Notes: generated from the letters alone by a model not told the origin. DNA of 44,284 nt from Candidatus Methanoperedens sp. (GCA_012026835.1 VEPN01000023.1:1-44284); one strand, 5' to 3'; counted from the first letter of the stretch, positions 17,092 through 24,196 are shown. A program made the numbers and translations.

Positions 17092-18183
17092 TCAATTCAC
17101 CTCTTTTTTTTCATTCAAATATATCGTCTGCGACGGGAATGCGATTTCAACATCCAGTTCTTCAAGCAGCTGCATGATCTTCAGATTGAATTCTTCCCTG
17201 ACACGGAGTGATTCAGCCCAATCCGTTGTCTTTGTGAAACAATAGATAAATATGTTCAAAGAATATGCTCCGAAATCATTGAACCTGACCATGTAAAACG
17301 AATGATCGAATTTCTCATCATCTTCGATTATCTTTTTTATGCCGGCCACTGCTTCTTTCATTTTGTTTACGGGTGTCCCGTATGTTACTCCGAGGTAGAA
17401 ATTTATCCTGCGTTTTTTCATTGCAGTGTAATTTATAATGCCTGTGTTAATGAACTGGCTGTTCGGCACCGTAACAAGGGCCTGATCGAACCTGCGGACG
17501 CGGGTAGTCCTGAACCCAACATCCTCTACCGTTCCCTCGATATCTCCAACCTGTATCCAGTCGCCGAGCTGGAAAGGCTTGTCTGAGAAGATGGTGATGG
17601 AGCCAAAAAGATTGCTCACCGTGTTCTGCGCCGCAAGGGCGAAAGCAAGGCCGCCGAGACCGAGACCCGCAAGCAGGGATGTTATGTTATAGCCAAAATT
17701 ATCAAGGATAAATAATATCCCTAAAGTAACAACAAGAACACGAAGGCTTTTTACAAGCAATGGAACAAGCTGGTCATCAAGCGTGCTATTTGTTTTTTTT
17801 GCTTCCCTGTAAAGGTAAACAGCTATGATATCTATAAGCTTGAAGACAAAATAAAGCATTATAAGAGAGAACGCAAGGATGTAGATGGTATGTACTATCT
17901 CGGAAATCTCAAAATTGTTGATCTTTTCAGGTAATTGCAGGGATAGTATGGCCAGATAGAAACCCTGCAGCAATATGAGATAATTGAGAGGACTTCTTAT
18001 TGCTTTCAAAAGCAGGTCGTCAAGTTCTGTTTCTGTATTTTTTACGATAATGGCCATTTTTTTATCTATTAAATGGATGAAAATGGATTTTAGTATAAAT
18101 GTGACAAATATTATACTAAAAAACAATCCGATTTTTCCAATAGATATGCCAAATAAATTTTGATTTAATATTTCTGAAATCAT
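17092..18183 (-). CDS. MscS-family mechanosensitive ion channel
   Basis: A 363-residue protein with about four to five N-terminal membrane helices. The pore helix region is SLLAGLGLGGLAFALAAQNTVSNLFGSITIF, reaching from about residue 167, followed by the beta domain FQLGDWIQVGDIEGTVEDVGFRTTRVR, both diagnostic of MscS. It opens when membrane tension rises and releases small solutes during hypo-osmotic shock. It is the first gene of the run leading into lysine 2,3-aminomutase, with no base between its stop and the next ATG. The coupling of a solute-release channel to solute-synthesis genes supports an osmotic role for the cluster. Confidence 0.92.
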   Translation of the reverse strand: MISEILNQNLFGISIGKIGLFFSIIFVTFILKSIFIHLIDKKMAIIVKNTETELDDLLLKAIRSPLNYLILLQGFYLAILSLQLPEKINNFEISEIVHTIYILAFSLIMLYFVFKLIDIIAVYLYREAKKTNSTLDDQLVPLLVKSLRVLVVTLGILFILDNFGYNITSLLAGLGLGGLAFALAAQNTVSNLFGSITIFSDKPFQLGDWIQVGDIEGTVEDVGFRTTRVRRFDQALVTVPNSQFINTGIINYTAMKKRRINFYLGVTYGTPVNKMKEAVAGIKKIIEDDEKFDHSFYMVRFNDFGAYSLNIFIYCFTKTTDWAESLRVREEFNLKIMQLLEELDVEIAFPSQTIYLNEKKEVN

Positions 18184-18347
18184 TATCGTGTGCCTATTTA
18201 TTTTTTAATCTTTTGCCTTTATTCGTTCCGCGATAAGTGTATAATTCTATTCGATCATTGCCCTGCTATATCGCAGACAAATCTTCGAAAAAACATGATG
18301 GAATTAACGAATTTAACTTTCCATCAACAATAAAAATAATGAATATT

Positions 18348-18357
18348 AAAAAAAAAA
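18348..18357 (-). terminator. T-run terminator after the 67-residue ORF
   Basis: A run of ten A on the plus strand is a T10 tract on the minus strand, about 18 bases after the stop at 18376. Oligo-T tracts terminate transcription in archaea. The bases between here and 18183 hold only AT-rich sequence, where the promoter of the mscS cluster should lie. Confidence 0.45.
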
Positions 18358-18375
18358 TCTGACGGTAGTATTGGA

Positions 18376-18579
18376 TTATTTGAGAAAAAGTTCATCATTT
18401 CGAAGCACTCCTTTTTTTCTTATCTTTAGTGTATCAACTTCCGTAATAGTTTCAAACCATATGCTCAGGAAAAACGATAGATAGTAGATTATTCTTTTTG
18501 CATGCTTTCCAAATTTCGTTCTTTCGGTTTGCCATGAGACAGGTACTGTCACCATTCCCACGGGTTGATCAAATTCCAT
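18376..18579 (-). CDS. Small hypothetical protein (67 aa)
   Basis: A 67-residue ORF of unknown family: a short N-terminal part (EFDQPVGMVTVPVSW), a hydrophobic aromatic stretch IIYYLSFFLSIWF that could be one membrane segment, and a charged C-terminus. A strong Shine-Dalgarno GGAGG lies 9 bases before the ATG, and a T10 tract follows the stop; both support a real gene. I recognise no homologue and assign no function. Confidence 0.4.
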   Translation of the reverse strand: MEFDQPVGMVTVPVSWQTERTKFGKHAKRIIYYLSFFLSIWFETITEVDTLKIRKKGVLRNDELFLK

Positions 18580-18709
18580 GTATTGTTGCCTCCATATTTG
18601 AATTAAAATAACTTAATATCCCGGATTTAAATCTGCGTATTTAACTCATGATTATTATGTATTATATATCTTTCGGATTTTTCAATTCAATCAAAATCAT
18701 CTACTCTTT

Positions 18710-19573
18710 TTACTTGGCTCTCACTACCAGAACAGGTCTGTTTGCTCTTCTCACCACTGCACAGGTAGTGCTTCCCACCAGTAATTCCTTTAACCAGCCT
18801 TTCCCGTGCGGGCTCATCGCAATTAATGAGACATCCTCGTCCTCAGCAGTTGAGATTATTTCCTCAGGCATGTTTCCCACACGAACATGGTCTTTCACAT
18901 TAAAACCTGCTCGTCCAAGCTCCTCTTTGATATCGCCAAGCTTGCTTTTCGCCTCATTGACATTTTCCTCTATTTCTTCTTCTGTTTCCCCTTTACTGAC
19001 CACATTCAGAAGAACCATTTCTTTAATATCTTTTATTTCTTTCATAAACGATATTGTCTTCTCTGCAGGTTCGGAAAAATCAGTCGGCAAAAGGACTTTT
19101 GAGAAAATCATCGGGCAGAATTTTTCATGTTTCAATCCTTCCAGGTCTTCCACTATTTTATATCGCATGATAAGTAGATTTGTCTTTGCATGATGCACTA
19201 CTTTTGAAGAAACACTTCCAAGAAAGAGATCCTTTATTTTGCTTTTACCTCGGGCACCCATAACAATCAAGGAGGCTTTTTCTTTTTCCGCAGTTTCCAG
19301 AATCTCTCTATAAACTTCGCCTTCTGTTATCACCTGCACTTTTGTTTTCACATTCAAACCCGGTTTCTCAAGATATCCTTTCTTCTCCTCCATGAGAATC
19401 TTAGCATTCTCGATATGCGGCCCGTGAGTCCAGCCATGCTTTGGAGAAGGATGCGTTGCATCAACTACATGTAATAGAAAGATTTCTTTTACCCCCGGAA
19501 TCTCACCAATGCATTCAAGGGTCTTCTGCGCATACTCTGAAAAATCTGTTGGAAATAAAACTTTTTCGAACAT
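18710..19573 (-). CDS. Tandem-domain universal stress protein (UspA family)
   Basis: A 287-residue protein made of two UspA domains. Each starts with the same strand: KVLFPTDFSEYAQKTLECI at residue 4 and KVLLPTDFSEPAEKTISFM near residue 157. The first ends with VMGARGKSKIKDLFLGSVSS, close to the G-2x-G-9x-G-S nucleotide-binding motif. The second ends with MSPHGKGWLKELLVGSTT. Such proteins bind ATP or AMP and are induced by stress. Partners are not shown by the neighbours; upstream on the same strand lie the small membrane protein and zinc-ribbon genes. TTTAAATAAAGATA at 19665-19678 could serve as its TATA box. Confidence 0.88.
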   Translation of the reverse strand: MFEKVLFPTDFSEYAQKTLECIGEIPGVKEIFLLHVVDATHPSPKHGWTHGPHIENAKILMEEKKGYLEKPGLNVKTKVQVITEGEVYREILETAEKEKASLIVMGARGKSKIKDLFLGSVSSKVVHHAKTNLLIMRYKIVEDLEGLKHEKFCPMIFSKVLLPTDFSEPAEKTISFMKEIKDIKEMVLLNVVSKGETEEEIEENVNEAKSKLGDIKEELGRAGFNVKDHVRVGNMPEEIISTAEDEDVSLIAMSPHGKGWLKELLVGSTTCAVVRRANRPVLVVRAK

Positions 19574-19660
19574 TTTATCCTCCCTTATTTTATTATTTCT
19601 AATTTCTTATATTTCAATCTAATGGTTTTGAAGCCTTCACAACCTTTAATGTCAGAACAT

Positions 19661-19708
19661 ATCTTTATTTAAATTCCGGTCAGGCACCATATAGGAGTAA
19701 TTCTTTCA
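19661..19708 (-). repeat. 48-bp two-copy repeat, copy 1
   Basis: These 48 bases match 22841-22888 with only two C/T differences. Both copies lie on the 3' side of a zinc-ribbon gene on the minus strand. In this copy the gene for a small membrane protein lies between the zinc ribbon and the repeat; in the other copy it has been removed. The repeat contains TTTATTTAAA, which may be a TATA box for the stress protein here. Confidence 0.7.
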
Positions 19709-19730
19709 GGTTGAAAGAATTTAATGATGC

Positions 19731-19880
19731 CTAACCTTTAGAAGAAATAAAAATATTATATAACAGCCATGCTATCATCAATATAATTAGGAATATGCCT
19801 ATACCTACGAACAGTATTCCTGTTCCCAGGTTCTTAATTCTCTCCTGAATTCTTTCCTTTTTGATTAACTCTATTTTCAT
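19731..19880 (-). CDS. Small single-span membrane protein (49 aa)
   Basis: A 49-residue ORF. A charged, helical N-terminus (MKIELIKKERIQERIKNLG) leads into one strongly hydrophobic helix (GILFVGIGIFLIILMIAWLL, about residues 21-40) and a short tail. Its ATG overlaps the stop of the zinc-ribbon gene as ATGA, so translation is probably coupled. The pair may be a soluble zinc protein plus membrane anchor, which is an inference. The second zinc-ribbon copy near 22.9 kb lacks this partner. Confidence 0.6.
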   Translation of the reverse strand: MKIELIKKERIQERIKNLGTGILFVGIGIFLIILMIAWLLYNIFISSKG

Positions 19881-20020
19881 ATATTGTTTACCTTCTGTTC
19901 CCTATCTGGTTCCGGAAACCTGCAGCCACATATCTTGCAGGTATGGGAGAAACCATTCTCCGTATGAAAGCACATACCTCCTGCCATACTGACAGTATGT
20001 CCACAGTGTTTACATATCAT
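19877..20020 (-). CDS. Small double-CxxC zinc-ribbon protein, copy 1 (47 aa)
   Basis: A 47-residue ORF beginning MICKHCGHT, with the second knuckle HTCKICGC. The two Cys-x2-Cys pairs (Cys3/6 and Cys28/31) plus nearby His and Cys residues make a rubredoxin- or zinc-ribbon-like metal site. A paralogue at 22886-23038 keeps both knuckles and the AGG-x4-HT-x-NGFSHTCKICGC core, so the family is under selection. It lies 25 bases after the DUF1646 gene, possibly in the mtrD transcript, and overlaps the membrane protein gene by four bases. No function is known to me. Confidence 0.65.
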   Translation of the reverse strand: MICKHCGHTVSMAGGMCFHTENGFSHTCKICGCRFPEPDREQKVNNI

Positions 20021-20045
20021 TATTTTCTCATTATTGTTTAGCTAA

Positions 20046-21185
20046 CTACAATATATAGCTCGGCGCGTAGAGTATTATGAAATATACCAGCATCGCTGCC
20101 AGACCCAATGGAACTCCAAGCCTTGCCCATTCTTTACTTGTGATTCCAAGTTTGTTGGCTGCGATAATATTGGGTATATTACCGGGTATGAGCATCCCGC
20201 CCGATACTAACAACCCCATCAGGACACTTTTGATTTTAATCGCCGGGTCAGGCAGACCAGGTACTATCATGGAGGGATCAACCTCAGCAGCAGCAAGGGT
20301 TGCATTATCCAGAATTGCGGATACCATATTCACCCAGTAAAGAGCTTCGCCTGCCATTTTGGTTACATACCACTCAATAATAGGGGTAAAACCTGTTCCA
20401 AGAAGTACAAGCGCCATTACGAACACATACACCTTTGCTGCTCTTATCAGCACGTCGTTTATTCTCTCATGAACCTTATCCGTCGCTGTGATATCATCCT
20501 TCGGCACTTCCTTTTCTTTTCTGGAGGCAAAGAATACGCCAATTATTCCGAATGCCAGAACACCAGGTATAATATATACTCCGAGTAAATCAAAAAGATA
20601 AAAGAAGCTCTCTTTCATCTTGGTTTTTATCACAATTGTGGAAAGCGGTTCACCGATCGGTGTAAGTGCAGCCCCGAGTCCGATGGCAAAACATGCAATT
20701 ATTGTTAAATTTACCATTGTCTTACGATTTAGTTGCAATGCACTGACTATCTCAACAAGGAGGAGCGCAGCAATGATGGCAGTGATCACGCTTGAAAGCA
20801 AACCGAGCACCACGATGACTGCAAAGACCACAATCTTAAGTGGTATTCTTATCAGTATTTTCTGCATTATAGTTCGGATATGCCCGCGTCCATAGTGGAA
20901 AATTAGTCCTGCAAATAGCACAGCAAGCGAGATTTCAATAGGGTCAACCAGTGCTTTTTCAACCAGATGGAAGTTCCAGTTGGGCAATGTCTCCTCAGCA
21001 CCCAATTCAGAACCGGGTGATATTTTCAGAAATAAAGAGTTCACTGTTACTGCCAATATACCCATCGAGAAAAGGAAAACCTCCAGATTATGTTCAATTT
21101 TTTTGATCAGAAAAGGGCCAAGGAGGACTATGAGGAAAATTAATAATAATCCTCCTGCGACCGTTAAACTGAACTCAAGACTCAT
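20046..21185 (-). CDS. DUF1646 family putative cation transporter
   Basis: A 379-residue integral membrane protein with about ten spans. I assign it to DUF1646, a family found in methanogens and some bacteria and related to ion transporters of the ArsB/NhaD type. Visible landmarks are GLGAALTPIGEPLSTIVI in the first half and LDNATLAAAEVDP and LIPGNIPNIIAA in the second, the paired discontinuous-helix regions typical of that fold. The NhaD-like landmarks make Na+/H+ exchange plausible but unproven. The start lies one base after the mtrD stop, so the two are almost certainly cotranscribed. That links it to a subunit of a Na+-translocating methyltransferase. Confidence 0.8.
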   Translation of the reverse strand: MSLEFSLTVAGGLLLIFLIVLLGPFLIKKIEHNLEVFLFSMGILAVTVNSLFLKISPGSELGAEETLPNWNFHLVEKALVDPIEISLAVLFAGLIFHYGRGHIRTIMQKILIRIPLKIVVFAVIVVLGLLSSVITAIIAALLLVEIVSALQLNRKTMVNLTIIACFAIGLGAALTPIGEPLSTIVIKTKMKESFFYLFDLLGVYIIPGVLAFGIIGVFFASRKEKEVPKDDITATDKVHERINDVLIRAAKVYVFVMALVLLGTGFTPIIEWYVTKMAGEALYWVNMVSAILDNATLAAAEVDPSMIVPGLPDPAIKIKSVLMGLLVSGGMLIPGNIPNIIAANKLGITSKEWARLGVPLGLAAMLVYFIILYAPSYIL

Positions 21186-21186
21186 G

Positions 21187-21918
21187 TTACATTCCCATTG
21201 AAATCAACATTGCCACAACACCAAGAACAAGGCTAATGCAAAAGCTTGTGATAGTATCTTTTGGAAGAACGCGCCTGAATTTCGGGTCGTGGAATCCTTC
21301 GATCGTACCGCCCACGCCATAAGATGGAACAACAGCATTGACATAAAAAACCCCCAAGGTAAATACTCCTGCAACCGCAGAAGCACTTAACGGGTTTATC
21401 AGGCTGCCGTATACACCTATCAGGACATAATAAATGAGCGATCCACCTATCCCGCCAAGTGCTGCTCCAATTACTCCGCTTACAAAACATACAGTCGGAA
21501 GTCCCTGTCCCTGCGTTCCTTTTGACATATAAAGATCCTGGCGCGCTCCTGTTATTGGGTCACGTTTGACCTGGGCTGAAGCGAAAGGTACTCCTACGCC
21601 ATAAGCGTAAATCAAACTGGCAGCGAACATTGCACTTGATATCATTATCATGGAACCCACTGCTCCCGCAGCCAATACTAAAGCCATCGGAGCATTTTCG
21701 ACATTTGCATACATATATGCAGCCGTTAACAGGCCTACAAGCCCGGAACCTGCCGCCAGTTCTACAGTCCCAGTACCTATACCCGTAGCCTGCGCCATCG
21801 CCGCAGGAGCGCCACCCACAGGCACGAAGTGCACACCTACACAAATAAGTGTGCCGCTAATCGCTATTAAAAGAATATTTGTCAGTGTTGCCGGGTCGAG
21901 TAATGAAATATCCACCAT
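21187..21918 (-). CDS. mtrD: Tetrahydromethanopterin S-methyltransferase subunit D, solitary copy
   Basis: A 243-residue membrane protein that reads as full-length MtrD: VGVHFVPVGGAPAAMAQATG, GTGTVELAAGSGLVGL, AGAVGSMIMIS, IYAYGVGVPFASAQVKRDP, GQGLPTVCFVSGVIGAALGG and GGTIEGFHDPKFRR. MtrD is one of the integral membrane subunits of Mtr, which transfers a methyl group between tetrahydromethanopterin and coenzyme M with Na+ movement. The other subunits (E, C, B, A, F, G, H) are not next to it, unlike the usual mtrEDCBAFGH operon. GGAGTGA lies 6 bases before the ATG. DUF1646 follows after one base. A minus-strand TATA-like element lies near 22110-22118, giving a leader of about 170 bases. Confidence 0.92.
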   Translation of the reverse strand: MVDISLLDPATLTNILLIAISGTLICVGVHFVPVGGAPAAMAQATGIGTGTVELAAGSGLVGLLTAAYMYANVENAPMALVLAAGAVGSMIMISSAMFAASLIYAYGVGVPFASAQVKRDPITGARQDLYMSKGTQGQGLPTVCFVSGVIGAALGGIGGSLIYYVLIGVYGSLINPLSASAVAGVFTLGVFYVNAVVPSYGVGGTIEGFHDPKFRRVLPKDTITSFCISLVLGVVAMLISMGM

Positions 21919-22126
21919 TTTTAATCACTCCTTTTTCCTTATCCTCAATGTGTCTTTGCGATTTTTGTTTTTGTTCCGGATAGAATAAATATCATTTCTT
22001 ACAGCGATTTCAGATTGCATATGTCGTTTCCTCCTTGATTTAAACAGAAATCACCATGAAAAATCATAGTGAGTGATGCGCCTGTTCTTTTGACTATCAG
22101 TACCAAATGTTATAAATCTTTCTAAT

Positions 22127-22155
22127 TTGTGATAGATTGTTATTAATTATCACAA
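22127..22155. promoter_or_regulatory. Inverted repeat between divergent mtrD and regulator promoters
   Basis: TTGTGATA and TATCACAA form perfect 8-base arms with a 13-base spacer. The site lies between a minus-strand TATA-like ATTTATAAC (22110-22118, toward mtrD) and a plus-strand TATA-like CTTTATAATTG (about 22173-22183, toward the regulator at 22205). A second short dyad, TACAAT/ATTGTA, overlaps the latter. This suits a site where one regulator controls both directions. A binding protein is not shown; the adjacent winged-helix protein is the obvious candidate. Confidence 0.45.
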
Positions 22156-22204
22156 TTTTATAGTTACAATAACTTTATAATTGTACACTCTCAAAGGATA
22201 ATCA

Positions 22205-22834
22205 ATGAATTTGATCAGGGAATTAAGAAATAGCATATGGGAAAAAGCTAATATCCGGAGAAAAGAATTGAAATGCAAAAAAGCAAAGGCATATGGCATG
22301 TATGAAAAACCTCCTTATCAGAACCTGCGAATACTGTTAGTTGTATTTATTATTCTGGTCTCTTTTTCTGCTGTAATACCATTCTACTCGAGAAATGGAT
22401 TTCAACCGGGTAAGTCTTGTGATGATCTTGAAGATGGTTCAAAACCACAACTTGAGTCTGAAAATGTAAACACTCTGATACAATCAGATTGTCTGCCTGA
22501 TTATAAGAAAGAATTTCTTACGTTATATATTCTTGGACTGGTTAATATAGATGAACTGACAATCTGGGTACTGGGGGTGGATAGAAGATTATTAGTATTA
22601 AAGATGATGCATGAAAAAAAGTTGTTACAGGCATCTGATATAGCAGATAGAACTGAGAGATCACTGCAGAATATCAGTTATGCAATGCGGGAACTGGAAG
22701 GGCAGGGATTGATCAAGTGCCTCACTCCCGGAAAGCATACATGGAAGAAGTTCATTCTGACAGAAAAAGGTACAGAGGTGTTTGAAAAACTCAAAAAAGA
22801 TAATCTTATTGGAGAAAAATTGGAATATGCTTGA
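22205..22834 (+). CDS. Membrane-anchored winged-helix transcription regulator
   Basis: A 209-residue protein. The basic N-terminus (about 1-37) precedes one hydrophobic segment, ILLVVFIILVSFSAVIPF. A polar linker with two cysteines (CDDLEDGSKP and DCLPDYKKE) follows. The C-terminal 75 residues form a MarR/ArsR-like winged helix: RRLLVLKMMHEKKLLQASDI, RSLQNISYAMRELEGQGLIK, then a wing and LTEKGTEVFEKL. It is divergent from mtrD across 286 bases holding an inverted repeat. The TATA-to-ATG distance of about 25-30 bases suggests a leaderless mRNA. It may sense a membrane or ion signal and control the mtrD operon; both ideas are inferences. Confidence 0.7.
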   Translation: MNLIRELRNSIWEKANIRRKELKCKKAKAYGMYEKPPYQNLRILLVVFIILVSFSAVIPFYSRNGFQPGKSCDDLEDGSKPQLESENVNTLIQSDCLPDYKKEFLTLYILGLVNIDELTIWVLGVDRRLLVLKMMHEKKLLQASDIADRTERSLQNISYAMRELEGQGLIKCLTPGKHTWKKFILTEKGTEVFEKLKKDNLIGEKLEYA

Positions 22835-22840
22835 GATTAT

Positions 22841-22888
22841 ATCTTTATTTAAACTCCGGCCAGGCACCATATAGGAGTAATTCTTTCA
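22841..22888 (-). repeat. 48-bp two-copy repeat, copy 2
   Basis: Second copy of the element at 19661-19708, with two mismatches. Its edge supplies the stop codon of the zinc-ribbon gene at 22886. The join with that gene lies at TGAAA, a short sequence that also occurs at both ends of the segment missing relative to copy 1. Confidence 0.7.
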
Positions 22889-23038
22889 TATACCTTCTGC
22901 GTGATGCTCATCTGTCTCCGGAAACCAGCAGCCGCATATCTTGCAGGTATGTGAGAAACCGTTACCCGTATGAAACCACAAACCTCCTGCCTTCATGATA
23001 GTATGTCCACAGTGTTTACATATCCTATCTGTCGCCAT
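22886..23038 (-). CDS. Small double-CxxC zinc-ribbon protein, copy 2 (50 aa)
   Basis: A 50-residue ORF: MATDRICKHCGHT, AGGLWFHTGNGFSHTCKICGC and a His-rich tail DEHHAEGI. Cys7/10 and Cys32/35 form the two knuckles. It is a paralogue of the ORF at 19877-20020, about 70% identical across the core. Here the small membrane protein gene that overlaps copy 1 is missing, and the reading frame ends inside the 48-base repeat. It is convergent with the membrane-anchored regulator gene. Function is unknown; small metal-binding or redox protein by motif. Confidence 0.6.
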   Translation of the reverse strand: MATDRICKHCGHTIMKAGGLWFHTGNGFSHTCKICGCWFPETDEHHAEGI

Positions 23039-23109
23039 GACCAATACCTGCAAGCATCATATTTGATTTAATAGCTATGTCAACATAATTGTTTAAGGGA
23101 ATATTAGTA

Positions 23110-23217
23110 TCATATATTATAAGTTTCTCCAATAAATTGCATTAAATCCCAGCCTTGTTCTGTCATGGTTTCGATCTCAGCCTGATAGCCTATGTTTTGT
23201 ACAGGCAGGATAGCCAT
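23110..23217 (-). pseudogene. Truncated DUF4177-like gene
   Basis: A 35-codon frame contains AEIETMTEQGWDLMQF, matching EKEIEAMTEQGWDFVQF of the intact protein at 11845-12036, with nearly identical DNA over about 35 bases. The N-terminal strand is replaced by unrelated sequence (MAILPVQNIGYQ) and the glycine-rich and C-terminal strand region is missing. It begins 8 bases after the PHA reductase stop. Most likely a remnant; a short expressed peptide cannot be excluded. Confidence 0.55.
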
Positions 23218-23225
23218 AAGAGGAT

Positions 23226-23966
23226 TTAGATAACCAATCCCCCGTCCACGCTGAGTACCGTGCCTGTAACGAACCCTGCATCATCTGAAGCAAGATAGAG
23301 GTATGCATTAGCGACATCCCTGGGCTCACCCAGCCTGCGAAGAGGTGTTTTCTCTTTCATCATCTCAAGTATCTTATCAGGAACACCTGCCGTCATCGGG
23401 GTCGCTATGAATCCCGGCGCTACAGCATTTACCCTGACCCCTTTCTTCCCAAGTTCTTTTGCCAGGCTTTTTGTCATGCCAATTAACCCGGCCTTGGCTG
23501 AAGCGTAATTGGTCTGGCCTACGTTACCGAATAATCCGACAATAGAGGATGCATTGATAATTACCCCGCTGCCCTGGTTGACCATGGTTCCAACCACGGC
23601 CTGGATACAATTAAAAACCCCCTTGAGATTGATGTTAATAACACGATCCCATTGATCTTCTGTCATTTTTAATATGAGAGCATCCTGTACAATGCCGGCA
23701 TTGTTTATCAGCACGTCTATTCTGCCATATTTCTCAAGGACATCCCCTGCCATCTTTATTGATTGTTCCCTGATAGAGGCGTCCAGTTTGATAAAAAACC
23801 CGTGGCCTCCTCTTTTTTCGATCTCCTCAACTGTTCCCTGGCCACTTTTCTCATTTATATCTGCTACAACGACCTTTGCTCCCTCAAGGGCGAACAGCAG
23901 GGCAGTTTCGCGGCCAATGCCGCTTCCTGCGCCAGTTATAATTACAACCCTGTTTTCAAATTTCAT
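23226..23966 (-). CDS. phaB: Acetoacetyl-CoA reductase-like SDR (PhaB/FabG family), copy 1
   Basis: A 246-residue short-chain dehydrogenase with the NAD(P)-binding TGAGSGIG (12-19), NNAG, the catalytic Ser (INASSIVG) and YASAK pair, and C-terminal VLSVDGG. The best role is NADPH- or NADH-dependent reduction of acetoacetyl-CoA to 3-hydroxybutyryl-CoA for PHA synthesis, because thiolase and synthase genes lie upstream on the same strand. FabG-type acyl carrier protein reduction is unlikely in an archaeon without fatty acid synthesis. A TATA-like element at 23981-23994 lies 15-28 bases before the ATG, suggesting its own leaderless transcript in addition to read-through. No Shine-Dalgarno is seen. 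Confidence 0.85.
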   Translation of the reverse strand: MKFENRVVIITGAGSGIGRETALLFALEGAKVVVADINEKSGQGTVEEIEKRGGHGFFIKLDASIREQSIKMAGDVLEKYGRIDVLINNAGIVQDALILKMTEDQWDRVININLKGVFNCIQAVVGTMVNQGSGVIINASSIVGLFGNVGQTNYASAKAGLIGMTKSLAKELGKKGVRVNAVAPGFIATPMTAGVPDKILEMMKEKTPLRRLGEPRDVANAYLYLASDDAGFVTGTVLSVDGGLVI

Positions 23967-23980
23967 AGCATATACTCTAC

Positions 23981-23994
23981 CATATATAATAAAA
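23981..23994 (-). promoter_or_regulatory. TATA box for the distal PHA reductase
   Basis: On the minus strand TTTTATTATATATG lies just upstream of the reductase ATG at 23966. With the usual 22-27 bases from TATA box to start site, transcription would begin at or next to the ATG, giving a leaderless mRNA. The spacing is the only support. Confidence 0.4.
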
Positions 23995-24017
23995 CGATCA
24001 ACTATTTCTACCGATGA

Positions 24018-24173
24018 TTACCCCGCAACGACTGCTTCCATCTTATCGCCGGATACCCTTTCAACTGCTGGCAGCTCCCCTACCAGCATTTCCTCCAGTA
24101 GTCCTTCCACGCTTAGCAGATATCGTGCCCTTTCCAGATCTATCTCTCCAAGAGTATCTTCATAACTTGCCAT
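24018..24173 (-). CDS. Small acidic protein within the PHA locus (51 aa)
   Basis: A 51-residue protein, MASYEDTLGEIDLERARYLL followed by a helical acidic stretch and ending GDKMEAVVAG. I choose the ATG at 24173 because a strong GGAGGTGA lies 5 bases upstream; an earlier in-frame ATG at 24200 overlaps the previous gene's stop but has no such site. It lies 23 bases after one PHA reductase gene and 51 bases before the next, on the same strand. I do not recognise a family. A granule-associated or regulatory role is possible from context only. Confidence 0.55.
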   Translation of the reverse strand: MASYEDTLGEIDLERARYLLSVEGLLEEMLVGELPAVERVSGDKMEAVVAG

Positions 24174-24196
24174 CTCTTTCACCTCCGTTAAATTTA

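Noticed and set aside
23226-23966. SDR as fatty-acid FabG
   Set aside because: Archaea of this type do not run a standard fatty acid synthase, and the gene lies with thiolase and PHA synthase genes, so acetoacetyl-CoA reduction is the better role.
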